This document shows, piece after piece, positions 25,492-33,730 of a stretch of DNA of 64,000 nucleotides (positions are counted from its first letter, which is position 1; the number at the start of each line of letters is the position of its first letter). Made by a program: the position numbers and the translations under genes. Source of the stretch: Oscillospiraceae bacterium (lineage in GTDB: Bacteria > Bacillota > Clostridia > Oscillospirales > Oscillospiraceae); contig SVLX01000005.1 in NCBI GenBank assembly GCA_015067725.1, positions 1 to 64,000 of the forward strand. Reading direction: 5' to 3'. The notes beneath the pieces were generated by a model. The model worked only from the letters and a program-made list of their open reading frames with translations. It ran no database searches and was not told the origin of the DNA.

Positions 25492-26343
25492 ATGGATTGG
25501 ATAATGATTCTGAAGGCCGTTGCCGTTTTGGGCGGTCTGGGTGCCGTCTTCGGTACCATTCTGGCTGTGGCCAGCAAGGTCTTCCATGTGGAGACCGACC
25601 CCCGGTTTGAGCCTCTTTGCGAAGCCCTCCCCGGCGCAAACTGCGGCGGCTGTGGCTACTCCGGCTGTGCCGCCTATGCGCAGGCCGTCCTTGATGGCAA
25701 GGCCCCCGTGGGTCTTTGTAATGCCGGCGGCGACGACTCCGCCCAGAAGATGGCCGCCATCATGGGCGTGGAAGCCAAGAAGGTGGGTCGTCAGGTGGCT
25801 TTCGTCCGTTGCTCCGGCACCACCGCCAAGAATAAGGGCTATTACGAAGGCATTGACGACTGCCTGGCCGCCACCAAGGTGGGTGGCCGTGGCCCCTTGA
25901 CGTGTAAGTTTGGCTGTCTGGGCTATGGCAGTTGCACCAAAATCTGCCCCAATGACGCCATTCATCTTGTGGACGGCATTTCCAAGGTCGACCCGGACAA
26001 GTGCGTGGGCTGTATGCTCTGCGCCACGGTCTGCCCCCGCAACCTGATTGTCCCCGTCCGCTATGGCACCCACATCACCGTGGGCTGTGCCTCCACCGCC
26101 CGGGGTTCTGTGACGTTGCGTGGTTGCTCCATTGGCTGTATCGGCTGCACCAAGTGCCAGAAGACCTGCCCCAAGGGTGCAATCAAGGTGGAAAACAATC
26201 TGGCCCGCATCGACTATGAGCTCTGCGATAACTGCGGTCTTTGTGTCGAGGTCTGCCCCCGCCACCTGATTTCCGACTCCAACCTGACGGCAAAAGACGT
26301 GGGCGAAGTCCACAAGCACAGAGTCTTCCAGCGTCAGGGTTGA
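25492..26343 (+). CDS. rnfB: Rnf complex subunit B (ferredoxin-oxidising Fe-S protein)
   Basis: Product of 283 aa. An N-terminal membrane anchor (about 5-28) is followed by the CGGCGYSGC cluster domain (Cys43, 51, 54, 59) and a series of ferredoxin-type motifs, including CGLGYGSC-like (CLGYGSCTKICP), CVGCMLCATVCP, CIGCTKCQKTCP and CDNCGLCVEVCP. RnfB takes electrons from reduced ferredoxin. It is the last gene of the operon and is followed by a clear terminator. Confidence 0.96.
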   Translation: MDWIMILKAVAVLGGLGAVFGTILAVASKVFHVETDPRFEPLCEALPGANCGGCGYSGCAAYAQAVLDGKAPVGLCNAGGDDSAQKMAAIMGVEAKKVGRQVAFVRCSGTTAKNKGYYEGIDDCLAATKVGGRGPLTCKFGCLGYGSCTKICPNDAIHLVDGISKVDPDKCVGCMLCATVCPRNLIVPVRYGTHITVGCASTARGSVTLRGCSIGCIGCTKCQKTCPKGAIKVENNLARIDYELCDNCGLCVEVCPRHLISDSNLTAKDVGEVHKHRVFQRQG

Positions 26344-26360
26344 GCCCCTTGATCCCATTT

Positions 26361-26395
26361 CCCCACCACCTTCTCAGTGGTGGGGATTTTCCTTT
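26361..26395 (+). terminator. Terminator of the rnf operon
   Basis: CCCCACCAC pairs with GTGGTGGGG over a 7-nt loop, followed by ATTTTCCTTT. Confidence 0.85.
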
Positions 26396-26537
26396 CCCAT
26401 CTGCAGTGGTATCGTCCCCAATCCCGGGAACAGGTCAGGTCTATCGCTCCAAAAAGCAGAAAAAGGCCCGCTTCCGGCGTTCTGCTGTGCCGGATAATGT
26501 CAAATTTTTCGTGTTTTTTCACAAAATATGCAAAAAC

Positions 26538-26589
26538 CGCCCGAAAATCACAAAAAAGACTTTCCTTTTGGGCGAAAAGAGGCTATAAT
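26538..26589 (+). promoter_or_regulatory. Promoter region of pssA-psd with inverted repeat
   Basis: A perfect TATAAT (26584-26589) lies 75 bp ahead of the start codon; the -35 at 17 bp (TTTCCT) is poor. An imperfect inverted repeat CGCCCGAAAA (26538-26547) / TTTTGGGCG (26566-26574) sits just upstream and shares the GGCGAAAA core with the rnf promoter repeat. This suggests activation or control by a regulator. Confidence 0.45.
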
Positions 26590-26664
26590 AGATAGGCTAT
26601 ACCATTTTCCTTGGGTTGCGCCCATATTCTAAAAAGACTCCCCCTGACCAAAGGAGAGAACAAC

Positions 26665-27333
26665 ATGATTGGTTTCTATGACTATACGGTAATCCTGACC
26701 TATTGCTCGGTGATTTCCGCCGTGGCCGGTATTTCTCTGGTGCTGACCGGCGGCAATCCCTATATTGCGGTATATCTGCTGATGCTTTCGGGTCTATGTG
26801 ATGCCTTTGATGGCCGGGTGGCCAGAAGAAAGAAAAACCGCACCGACCAGATGAAGGCTTTCGGCATTCAGATTGACTCTCTGGCAGATTTGGCGGCTTT
26901 CGGCATCCTGCCGGTGTGTATCGGCATGGCGCTGAGAGGTAAGCTCTATACCGAGGTGGGCGGTTTTCAGCTCCCCGGTGTACTGGTGACCACTATTTCC
27001 TGTCTGTATATTCTGGCCGCCATTATCCGTCTGGCCTACTACAACGTGACGGAGGAGGAGCGGCAGAGTGTGGAGGGCGGCACCCGGAAATACTATGTGG
27101 GTCTGCCGGTGACCTCTGCCTCCCTGATTTTCCCCACGGTGGTGCTGATTGAGCGATTTATCCCCGGCAATGGCATTTGGCTCTATTATGCCATCATGCT
27201 GATGGTGGCCGCCGGATTTGTGGGCAATTTCCGTCTCCGGAAGCCGGGATTTAAGGCGATTCTGGTTATGGTGGCCATTGGCGCGGTGGAGGCGCTGGTC
27301 TTCCTGCTGGTGAGGATGCTGACCAATGGTTGA
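26665..27333 (+). CDS. pssA: CDP-diacylglycerol--serine O-phosphatidyltransferase
   Basis: Product of 222 aa, multi-pass. The CDP-alcohol phosphatidyltransferase signature D-G-x2-A-R-x8-G-x3-D-x3-D is complete in DAFDGRVARRKKNRTDQ then FGIQIDSLADLAAFG (about residues 46-80), giving the two metal-binding aspartates and catalytic Asp. It makes phosphatidylserine from CDP-diacylglycerol and serine. The start at 26665 follows AAAGGAGAG. It overlaps psd by 8 bp, which supports PS rather than PG or PI synthesis. Confidence 0.92.
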   Translation: MIGFYDYTVILTYCSVISAVAGISLVLTGGNPYIAVYLLMLSGLCDAFDGRVARRKKNRTDQMKAFGIQIDSLADLAAFGILPVCIGMALRGKLYTEVGGFQLPGVLVTTISCLYILAAIIRLAYYNVTEEERQSVEGGTRKYYVGLPVTSASLIFPTVVLIERFIPGNGIWLYYAIMLMVAAGFVGNFRLRKPGFKAILVMVAIGAVEALVFLLVRMLTNG

Positions 27334-28153
27334 GTATCGGGATGATTCCAAACTGCTGACCTTTTTGTACCGCACCCCACTGGGGCGGTTAATTCTGCGG
27401 CCGCTGTGCGCACCGGTGGTCAGCCGGGTGGTTGGTCGGTACATGGACAGCCGGGCATCCAGACGGCTGATTGCCCCCTTTGTCCGGAAGCATGGCATTG
27501 ACCTCTCCGCCTGCCGGAAGCAGAGTTTTGACAGCTTCAACGACTTTTTCACCCGCCGGCTCAAGCCGGAGCTGCGCCCCATGGACACCGACCCCCATGG
27601 GCTCATCAGTCCCTGTGACGGGCGGCTCAGTGTCCACCCCATCACCCCCGAGGCCACCTTCACCATCAAGGGCAGTCCCTATACCCTCCGGGATTTGCTG
27701 GGCGGCAACGAGGTCTGGCGGGACTATGTGGGCGGCACTTGTCTGGCTTTCCGCTTATGTGTCAACGACTATCACCGCTACCACTATCCCGACTCCGGGC
27801 ATGAGGGGGCCAGCGGCTTCATCCCCGGCAAACTCCATACGGTGCGCCCCATTGCCCTGGAGTCTCTGCCGGTCTATGTCCGCAACAGCCGGGAATATAC
27901 GCTCCTGCACACCGACCACTTCGGCACGCTGGTGCAGATTGAGATTGGCGCTCTGCTGGTGGGCAAAATCCGGAACCACCACCCCGCCGCGCCCTTTGAC
28001 CGGGGAGCGGAAAAGGGGATGTTCCTCTATGGCGGGTCATCCATCGTGCTTCTGTTGCCGCCGGGAAGGGTTCGCCTTTGTGATGCTTTCCCCCCGGATG
28101 GGGTTGAGCGGCAGGTGCTGTGCGGCGGGAGAATCGGCGTGGCGGCAGAGTGA
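27326..28153 (+). CDS. psd: Phosphatidylserine decarboxylase proenzyme
   Basis: Product of 275 aa. It converts phosphatidylserine to phosphatidylethanolamine. SFNDFFTRRLKPELRPMD, ISPCDGRL, VNDYHRYHYPDSG (catalytic His block) and, at the autocleavage point, FLYGGSSIVLLLPPG are visible. Cleavage before the Ser of GGSS would generate the pyruvoyl group on the alpha subunit; most bacterial enzymes have LGST, Clostridia often GGST/GGSS. Translationally coupled to pssA. Confidence 0.93.
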   Translation: MVEYRDDSKLLTFLYRTPLGRLILRPLCAPVVSRVVGRYMDSRASRRLIAPFVRKHGIDLSACRKQSFDSFNDFFTRRLKPELRPMDTDPHGLISPCDGRLSVHPITPEATFTIKGSPYTLRDLLGGNEVWRDYVGGTCLAFRLCVNDYHRYHYPDSGHEGASGFIPGKLHTVRPIALESLPVYVRNSREYTLLHTDHFGTLVQIEIGALLVGKIRNHHPAAPFDRGAEKGMFLYGGSSIVLLLPPGRVRLCDAFPPDGVERQVLCGGRIGVAAE

Positions 28154-28205
28154 TGTTCGCCAGTCTCCGGCATTTCAAAAGTCCATTTTAGGTCCAGTCC
28201 ACTTT

Positions 28206-28237
28206 CCTCCCCAGTCGGCTGATTGGGGAGGTTTTTT
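28206..28237 (+). terminator. Terminator of pssA-psd
   Basis: CCTCCCCA pairs with TTGGGGAGG, followed by TTTTTT. Confidence 0.85.
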
Positions 28238-28313
28238 GTCGGAACAACTCGCAATGCAAAGTATTCTGTTAAATTGGAATATGCACTTTTTTCGGTCAGA
28301 ACACAAATTATAC

Positions 28314-28342
28314 TTGCAATTTCCCGGCTTTTCCGGTACAAT
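28314..28342 (+). promoter_or_regulatory. Sigma-A-type promoter
   Basis: TTGCAA (28314-28319), a 17-bp spacer and TACAAT (28337-28342), with AAAGGAGG and the ATG at 28369 shortly after. Confidence 0.75.
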
Positions 28343-28368
28343 AATCAAGGCAGAAAGGAGGCAGACCC

Positions 28369-29010
28369 ATGGAGCAGACGAAACCACTGTACTTAATGAT
28401 CTCCCAGACCGATGGCAAGATTGGTAAAGTCGTCCGGCGATTCACCCACTATGCTTATAACCATGTCTCTCTGTCTCTGGACCCCACTTTCCGCTCCTGG
28501 GTATCCTTTGCCCGGTATTATTGCAATGTGCCCCTCTATGGCGGCTTCATTCAGGAGTCGGCGGAGCGGTATCTGGCCCGGGGCAGCGAAGTCCCCGTCC
28601 GGCTGTTCCGGCTGGAGATTCCCACCATGCACCATGACCGGCTGGAGGAGATTTTCTCCCGGGCCGGTGACCCTCACTCCGGCATCATTTACAATACCTT
28701 TGACGCGCTGGCTTCTGCCTCCGGGCGGCGGGTGCGGATACCCGATGCCTATACCTGTCTCAGTTTTGCCTGTGCGGTTCTGGGACTGAAATTCCGCAGT
28801 ATTCGGGAGATGGACCAGTTTTTGACCCCCAATCTGATTTTTGAGGGGGATTACAGCCATTTGGCGGAGGATCGGGGCGACCGGGATGACCTGTATTTCA
28901 CCCATCTGGGGAAAATCCGCAGTACCTGGGTCACCATTTGGCACTTCCTGCGCCTGCTGAAGCGCACCATTTTTATCCACAGGGAGCAGACCTTTTCCCT
29001 GCCCCGGTGA
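28369..29010 (+). CDS. Predicted permuted papain-fold (YiiX/NlpC-P60 superfamily) protein
   Basis: Product of 213 aa, no signal peptide or membrane helix. A histidine block near the N-terminus (TDGKIGKVVRRFTHYAYNHVSLSLD) and a cysteine block later (IPDAYTCLSFACAVLG) occur in the order His then Cys, as in circularly permuted NlpC/P60 proteins such as YiiX and LRAT-like enzymes, where H and C form the active site. Those act on lipids or peptidoglycan peptides. The assignment rests on motif order and is moderate. It follows the PE synthesis genes but has its own promoter and terminator. Confidence 0.55.
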   Translation: MEQTKPLYLMISQTDGKIGKVVRRFTHYAYNHVSLSLDPTFRSWVSFARYYCNVPLYGGFIQESAERYLARGSEVPVRLFRLEIPTMHHDRLEEIFSRAGDPHSGIIYNTFDALASASGRRVRIPDAYTCLSFACAVLGLKFRSIREMDQFLTPNLIFEGDYSHLAEDRGDRDDLYFTHLGKIRSTWVTIWHFLRLLKRTIFIHREQTFSLPR

Positions 29011-29021
29011 AGATATTTTCT

Positions 29022-29056
29022 GCCCTGCCCGATGGCTTGTCGGGTGGGGCTTTTTT
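29022..29056 (+). terminator. Terminator
   Basis: GCCCTGCCCGA pairs with TCGGGTGGGGC, followed by TTTTTT. Confidence 0.85.
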
Positions 29057-29111
29057 ATTTGGAATCCTGTTTTCTGCCTGAACTGATAATTTGCTTATTT
29101 CTGAAAGACTA

Positions 29112-29140
29112 TTGACAACCGTAAATACTTGTGTTACAAT
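29112..29140 (+). promoter_or_regulatory. Near-consensus sigma-A promoter
   Basis: Perfect TTGACA (29112-29117), a 17-bp spacer and TACAAT (29135-29140), upstream of the lipoprotein gene. Confidence 0.85.
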
Positions 29141-29197
29141 TTAGGTATAGCAAACAAGCACAGTAAAATAGCCCCAATACCAAAGGAGGGATTTTCC

Positions 29198-30019
29198 ATG
29201 AAGCGCAAATACAGACTCGTTTCCCTTGTTTTTCTGGCGGTTTTGGTCGCCGGAGTTGCCACCTGCCTGTGGTCCTGCGGCAAAGCCCCCGTCTCCCCGG
29301 AAGAAACCGCAGAGCGGCAGTTGTCCCGGATGGGTGTTACCGATGCGGTATTCCTTGGTGAGTTGACCCATGAGGTCTTGGAGAATCAGGTTTTGTCCTA
29401 CAGCAGTCAGGAAAATGGGTATACTTACTCCTTCGACCCGGAAACCGCACTGCTCCGCTCCATTGAGGACACCGATGGCGAATACCCGGAGGATTTGCCT
29501 GAGCTGTCTGCCGAGGAGCGGGATGCACAGGTAATGGCACAGGTCACCCAGTGGCTTCAGCCCTACATGGTGGGTGAGTTCCGGGTTTTCTCTCAGGGCG
29601 ATAACAATTTTGCCTGTTCCTATACTTTTGAGGAACACCGGGATGGCTATCCCACCGGAATGTCCGTCTTTGTCTATTGCACCCACGGCGGATACATCCA
29701 AACCTGTGACATCATTCACGGTGGGATTTTTACCAAAAAGCCAAACGGCGACATTGCCCTTGTGGACTCCCGCCCCCTGATTGCCGAGGAAGAAGCCACC
29801 GCCATTGGCATAGCCGCCGCCACCGAAGCCATGGAAGAATCCTCCTTCCCCCAGACCCTGCTCCCGGAGAAGACCGCCTGCACCCTGCGGGCAACGGGAG
29901 ACCGGCTGTTCTACTATGTAGAGGTCTACAGCCAAATCGAGGGGCTGTATGAGGGGTATTATCAGGTACTGATCGACCCCTATGATGGCACGGTGCAGAA
30001 AGTCGCCCAGAATAATTGA
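29198..30019 (+). CDS. Predicted lipoprotein with PepSY-like C-terminus
   Basis: Product of 273 aa. MKRKYRLVSLVFLAVLVAGV is a signal sequence and LWSC (Cys about 26) a plausible lipobox. Two repeats of similar layout (a Tyr-rich strand region, then an EE..A helix) end in YYQVLIDPYDGTVQKVAQNN, reminiscent of PepSY modules, which are often peptidase inhibitors or sensors. No exact family was recognised. Monocistronic, with an excellent promoter, an AAAGGAGGG site and a terminator. Confidence 0.6.
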   Translation: MKRKYRLVSLVFLAVLVAGVATCLWSCGKAPVSPEETAERQLSRMGVTDAVFLGELTHEVLENQVLSYSSQENGYTYSFDPETALLRSIEDTDGEYPEDLPELSAEERDAQVMAQVTQWLQPYMVGEFRVFSQGDNNFACSYTFEEHRDGYPTGMSVFVYCTHGGYIQTCDIIHGGIFTKKPNGDIALVDSRPLIAEEEATAIGIAAATEAMEESSFPQTLLPEKTACTLRATGDRLFYYVEVYSQIEGLYEGYYQVLIDPYDGTVQKVAQNN

Positions 30020-30026
30020 CTTCCCC

Positions 30027-30058
30027 GCCCCACTCAGGTTTTCTGGGTGGGGCAATTT
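30027..30058 (+). terminator. Terminator of the lipoprotein gene
   Basis: GCCCCACTCAG pairs with CTGGGTGGGGC, followed by AATTTT. Confidence 0.75.
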
Positions 30059-30142
30059 TCCACCCCAAATCCCCAAATTTTTCTCCCTCCCCTGTCACAT
30101 TTCCCCCGCCTTATGGTATAGTATAGGTGAGGAGGTGAACCC

Positions 30143-30700
30143 ATGGACGACAAAGGCATTATCCGGCTGTTGTGGGACAGAGCGGAGCAGGCTCTGGTGC
30201 AGCTCGCCCAGCGGTTTGGGCATCGGCTCTATACCACAGCCATACATATTCTGGGTGAACCCAGAGACGCGGAAGAAACCGTAAGCGATACCTATTTGGC
30301 CATCTGGAACGCCATTCCCCCCAAGAGCCCTGACCCATTGGCGGCATTCGTCTACAAAACCGGACGGAACTTAGCCCTGAAGCGGCTGAGAACCAACACC
30401 GCCATGAAGCGGCAGGGGGATTATGACCTGTCCTTAACGGAATTGGAGGGTTGTATCCCCGCCCCCGCACTGGAAGAACAGGTGGAGGCCCGGGAATTGG
30501 GGCGGGCGATCGGTCGTTTTCTGGATGGTTGCAGTCCTCCGGAGCGGAGAATCTTCCTCCGGCGGTACTGGTTTGGGGACAGTGTCAAGGACATCGCCAC
30601 CGACCTGGGGCTGAAACCCAATACCGTCACCGTCCGTCTGGGGCGACTGCGCAGCAAACTCCATACACATTTAATCCGGGAGGGATACCGCCATGAATGA
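30143..30700 (+). CDS. ECF sigma factor partnered with the serpin gene
   Basis: Product of 185 aa. Region 2 (about 15-85) has RLYTTAIHILGEPRDAEETVSDTYLAIWN and FVYKTGRNLALKRLR; region 4 (about 120-180) has SPPERRIFLRRYWFGDSVKDIATDLGLKPNTVTVRLGRLRSKL. GAGGAGGTGA lies before the ATG. It overlaps the following serpin gene by 8 bp, the position normally held by an anti-sigma gene, so the serpin protein is the presumed regulator of this factor. Confidence 0.9.
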   Translation: MDDKGIIRLLWDRAEQALVQLAQRFGHRLYTTAIHILGEPRDAEETVSDTYLAIWNAIPPKSPDPLAAFVYKTGRNLALKRLRTNTAMKRQGDYDLSLTELEGCIPAPALEEQVEARELGRAIGRFLDGCSPPERRIFLRRYWFGDSVKDIATDLGLKPNTVTVRLGRLRSKLHTHLIREGYRHE

Positions 30701-32114
30701 AAAACTCTGTGAAGCCATGGATCATGTGGGCGACCACCATATCGCCAACGCCGCCACCGTCCGGCGAAAAAAAGGCAGATTCCTCCGCGCCATGGTGGCG
30801 GCGGTACTGGTCATTGCGCTGGTTCTGGGTCTGTCCGCCCTGCCTGAGCCCATTTATGCCCGGGAAATCAGCCAATCCGCCGGGTCAACCCTGGGCGAGC
30901 GACCCGACCGGAAAGACTATGACAGTTATGAAGATTTCCGCGCTGTCCTTGACCTCTGGGAAGAACGGCGCAACACCCTGGCCGGTACCGCAAAAAATGC
31001 CGGAGAAATGATGCTCCCCTTCCTGCAAAGATCCACCGGGGAGATATTGGGCAGTGCCGGGAACGAGAACCGGGTCTGGTCACCGGTCAGCGGCTACATT
31101 GCCCTGGCCATGCTGGCCGAAACCACCGGCGGCAATACCCAAGCCCAGATTCTTGACCTGCTGGGGGCAGAGAACAGGGAAGAATTGCGGCATATCGTGG
31201 ATGCCCTGTGGGAGACCAGTTATGAAGACAGTGCCCGGGGTGTGTCCATTTTGGCCAATTCCCTGTGGCTGGACAAGGATTTGACCTTCAATCAGGAAGT
31301 GATGGACATCCTCGCCCAATATCACCATGCCTCAGTCTATCAGGGGGAACTGAGCTCCCGCCGCACCGCCAAAGACATCAACGCATGGCTGAACAATGCC
31401 ACCAAAGACCATCTGGATAGCGCCAGACCGGTCAGCCCCATGTTGGAGGATGGCGCACTCGCCCTGATCTCCACGGTATATTTCCGGGCGAAGTGGTCCG
31501 ACCAATTCTCCCGGCTGAACAACACCCGTGACACCTTCCACGCCCCGGGCGGCGACATGACCTGCACCTATATGAACGAAGAACAGCGGCACACCAACTA
31601 TTATTGGGGCGAGAGCTTCGGGGCGGTCAGTCTGGGACTGGAGAACAACTGCCGGATGTGGCTGATTCTGCCGGACGAGGACAAAACCACCGGTGATGTC
31701 CTGCAGGAGGGCGAATACCTGCAAATGATCGTGGACAAGACCGCCGGGAACTGGGAGCAGGTCAAGTACATGAAGGTCAATCTGTCTGTCCCCAAATTTG
31801 ATGTGCAGGCGGATACAGATTTGCGCACCTCCCTCAGTACCATAGGGGTGACGGAGATTTTTGGCCCGCAGGCGGATTTCTCCCCGGTACTTTCCGGCAG
31901 CAGCCCCATCTTTGTCACCGGCGCAGAGCAGAGCACCAGAGTCTCCATTGACGAGGAGGGCGTGGTTGCCGCCAGCCGCACCATCTTCTTTGGCGCAGGC
32001 GCGGCAGAGCCCCCGGAAGAAATCATTGACTTCATTCTGGACAGACCCTTTGTCTTTCTCATCACCGGCACAGAGGGGCAGATTCTCTTTGCCGGCGTGG
32101 TCAACAGACCCTGA
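30693..32114 (+). CDS. Membrane-anchored serpin in anti-sigma position
   Basis: Product of 473 aa. Residues 1-32 are cytosolic (NEKLCEAMDHVGDHHIANAA, then basic RRKKGRF), 33-52 are one membrane helix, and about 85-473 are an extracellular serpin domain. Serpin signs: SPVSGYIALAMLAETTGGNT (the SP-x-S start), NSLWLDKDLTFN, STVYFRAKWSDQF, LSVPKFDV, then the hinge DEEGVVAASRTIF and the closing DRPFVFLITG. The hinge has Gly at P15, Val at P14 and Ala-Ala at P12-P11, consistent with an inhibitory serpin. Counting places P1-P1' at about Ala-Ala in GAGAAE, suggesting elastase-like targets. The N-terminus resembles the short cytosolic leaders of membrane proteins encoded after ECF factors in Clostridia, so sigma-factor sequestration is inferred. 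Confidence 0.85.
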   Translation: MNEKLCEAMDHVGDHHIANAATVRRKKGRFLRAMVAAVLVIALVLGLSALPEPIYAREISQSAGSTLGERPDRKDYDSYEDFRAVLDLWEERRNTLAGTAKNAGEMMLPFLQRSTGEILGSAGNENRVWSPVSGYIALAMLAETTGGNTQAQILDLLGAENREELRHIVDALWETSYEDSARGVSILANSLWLDKDLTFNQEVMDILAQYHHASVYQGELSSRRTAKDINAWLNNATKDHLDSARPVSPMLEDGALALISTVYFRAKWSDQFSRLNNTRDTFHAPGGDMTCTYMNEEQRHTNYYWGESFGAVSLGLENNCRMWLILPDEDKTTGDVLQEGEYLQMIVDKTAGNWEQVKYMKVNLSVPKFDVQADTDLRTSLSTIGVTEIFGPQADFSPVLSGSSPIFVTGAEQSTRVSIDEEGVVAASRTIFFGAGAAEPPEEIIDFILDRPFVFLITGTEGQILFAGVVNRP

Positions 32115-32175
32115 TGCACAAAATTTGGCACAAATAAACCCGGAGAACGGGGGCTAACTATGGTATAAATCACCA

Positions 32176-32204
32176 TTGATTTTCCCATCGGTTTCGGCTA
32201 TAAT
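32176..32204 (+). promoter_or_regulatory. Sigma-A-type promoter of a lipoprotein gene
   Basis: TTGATT (32176-32181), a 17-bp spacer and perfect TATAAT (32199-32204). Confidence 0.8.
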
Positions 32205-32256
32205 ATGTCTCGCTTGCAAAAATCAAGCCTAAAAATCAAGAATGGAGATTATTCAA

Positions 32257-33240
32257 ATGATGAAACTGTTCCGCTCCGGTATCGCTATGCTGCTGGTTCT
32301 GGTTCTGGCCCTGTCTCTGGTCGCCTGCACCGGCAACAACGAGCCCACCAACCCCACCGAAACGCAGGGCACTGAGCCCAGCGAGACCACCCTGCCCACC
32401 GAGGGCACTGAGCCCGTGGCAGAAAATGCCGTTACCTACTTCAACATGAGCTATGCGCCCACCTATGACAACTATGACTACATCTCCGCTTATGACGATG
32501 GCATGGGCGGTGTCTATGTGGAGTTCGTGGGTGACGAAAAGAAGGTTGGCACGCTGAGCACCGACATCTTCGCCACCATCACCGCCGCTCTGGCTGAGAC
32601 TAAGCTGGCTGACCTCAATGGTCAGGAAGTTTACGAGGCCGGTGATGCTACCGGTTCCATGTATATCGAGTTCGCTGACGGCACCAGTCTGACCGCCACC
32701 TACACCGGTAACATCCCCCAGGAATTCATGGACGGCTACAATGCCATGGTGGACTGCTTCAAGACCCTGACCGCTGACATGGAAGTCTATGTGGCTCAGG
32801 CTCAGGTCATGGGCGAGGTTAACCCCGACGTTCTGCCTCTGATGCAGGAGATTCTGAACACCTCCGGCATCGAGGGTCAGGACAGCCTGGTCATTTCCGA
32901 GATGGCCATGGATGACTACTTCGGCTTCACCGTGGGTCTGTCCTCCACCGAGGGCATCACCAGCGGCACCAGCTGCACCCACATGATGAACGGCAACACT
33001 TTCTCCATGTATATCCTGACTCTGGAGAGTGCCGAGATGGGCGAAACTGTCCTGGCTGACTACAAGGCCACCTTCGCTGACCGTCAGTGGGTCTGCGGTA
33101 TGCCCGACTATGGCATGATGGCTCAGAAAGACAACATGGTTCTCTTCCTCATCGGCAGCGAGTCTCTGTTCCAGCAGACCGCCACCGCCATCGAGAACGC
33201 CGGTTGGACCGGAATCGAGACCATAGAAGTTGGCCGGTAA
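32257..33240 (+). CDS. Predicted lipoprotein with DUF4358-like layout
   Basis: Product of 327 aa. The signal peptide ends at the lipobox LVAC (Cys about 25), followed by a Thr/Glu/Pro linker and a mixed alpha/beta body. The last third (FSMYILTLESAEMGETVLADYKATFADRQW ... DNMVLFLIGS, in pieces) resembles the DUF4358 layout, but the match is not certain. The start at 32257 fits GGAG 9 nt upstream; an earlier ATG at 32242 overlaps that site. Codon use is very biased, suggesting high expression. Monocistronic, own promoter and terminator. Confidence 0.6.
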   Translation: MMKLFRSGIAMLLVLVLALSLVACTGNNEPTNPTETQGTEPSETTLPTEGTEPVAENAVTYFNMSYAPTYDNYDYISAYDDGMGGVYVEFVGDEKKVGTLSTDIFATITAALAETKLADLNGQEVYEAGDATGSMYIEFADGTSLTATYTGNIPQEFMDGYNAMVDCFKTLTADMEVYVAQAQVMGEVNPDVLPLMQEILNTSGIEGQDSLVISEMAMDDYFGFTVGLSSTEGITSGTSCTHMMNGNTFSMYILTLESAEMGETVLADYKATFADRQWVCGMPDYGMMAQKDNMVLFLIGSESLFQQTATAIENAGWTGIETIEVGR

Positions 33241-33255
33241 TATCCAAAAACGAAA

Positions 33256-33288
33256 CTGCTTGTCCGTCATTGGGCAAGCAGTTTTTTT
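33256..33288 (+). terminator. Terminator of the lipoprotein gene
   Basis: CTGCTTG / CAAGCAG stem with inner G-C pairs, followed by seven T. Confidence 0.85.
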
Positions 33289-33305
33289 GACACAATTCCA
33301 GCCAG

Positions 33306-33400
33306 TGCCGCGCATGGCTTCGCAGTAAAATTTCCCTTCGGGAAGTGACTTCGCAGGGGGCGGCGCCCTCGACATTCCGGCACTTCCGCAACCACCCATC
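33306..33400. repeat. Degraded fragment of repeat family B
   Basis: Contains tggcttcgcagt, a CCCTTCGGG mini-hairpin and gccctcgacattcc, parallel to the middle part of the copies at 21 kb and 49 kb. Confidence 0.55.
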
Positions 33401-33577
33401 CTCCGGCGAATCCGCAAAACCTCCCCCGCCAGTGCCTCCCTCACCGAGGGAGGTGCCCCGAAGGGGCGGAGGGAGTCCATCAGCAGAGCACTCCCGCAAC
33501 ACTCCCTCAGTCTTGGCCTTACGGCCAAGCCAGCTCCCTCTTGCGAGGGAGCCTCAGGCTACGCACCCACCCAAAGC
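33401..33577 (-). repeat. Interspersed repeat family A, copy 4 (inverted)
   Basis: Same elements as the 9.8-10.2 kb copies in reverse order and strand: gcgaatccgca, GAGGGAGGTGCCCCGAAGGG, the actgagggagt box and GCTCCCTCTTGCGAGGGAGC. The gap 33289-33672 holds only repeats. Confidence 0.85.
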
Positions 33578-33676
33578 ACGGCAGAAGGAACGATCTCGAC
33601 CATTCCCGGCGAAAGAACCGGCAAGTCGCCCCTGGCAACAGCGGGATTTCAGGCACAAGTCCAGCGGCATAACCAA

Positions 33677-33721
33677 AAACACGGACCAAGGGCGCATTTC
33701 CCGCATCCATGGTCCGTGTTC
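33677..33721 (-). terminator. Terminator of the thiamine-precursor transport operon
   Basis: AACACGGACCA pairs with TGGTCCGTGTT across a 23-nt loop. On the minus strand a run TTTTTGGTT follows. Confidence 0.75.
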
Positions 33722-33730
33722 CTGATTTGA

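Noticed and set aside
24634..26358. 574-codon open frame antisense to rnfE, rnfA and rnfB
   Set aside because: Gly/His/Gln-rich shadow of the strongly biased Rnf codons; no family resemblance.
32236..33528. 430-codon minus-strand open frame over the lipoprotein at 32257
   Set aside because: The plus strand has a signal peptide, lipobox, promoter and terminator; the antisense frame is compositionally odd.
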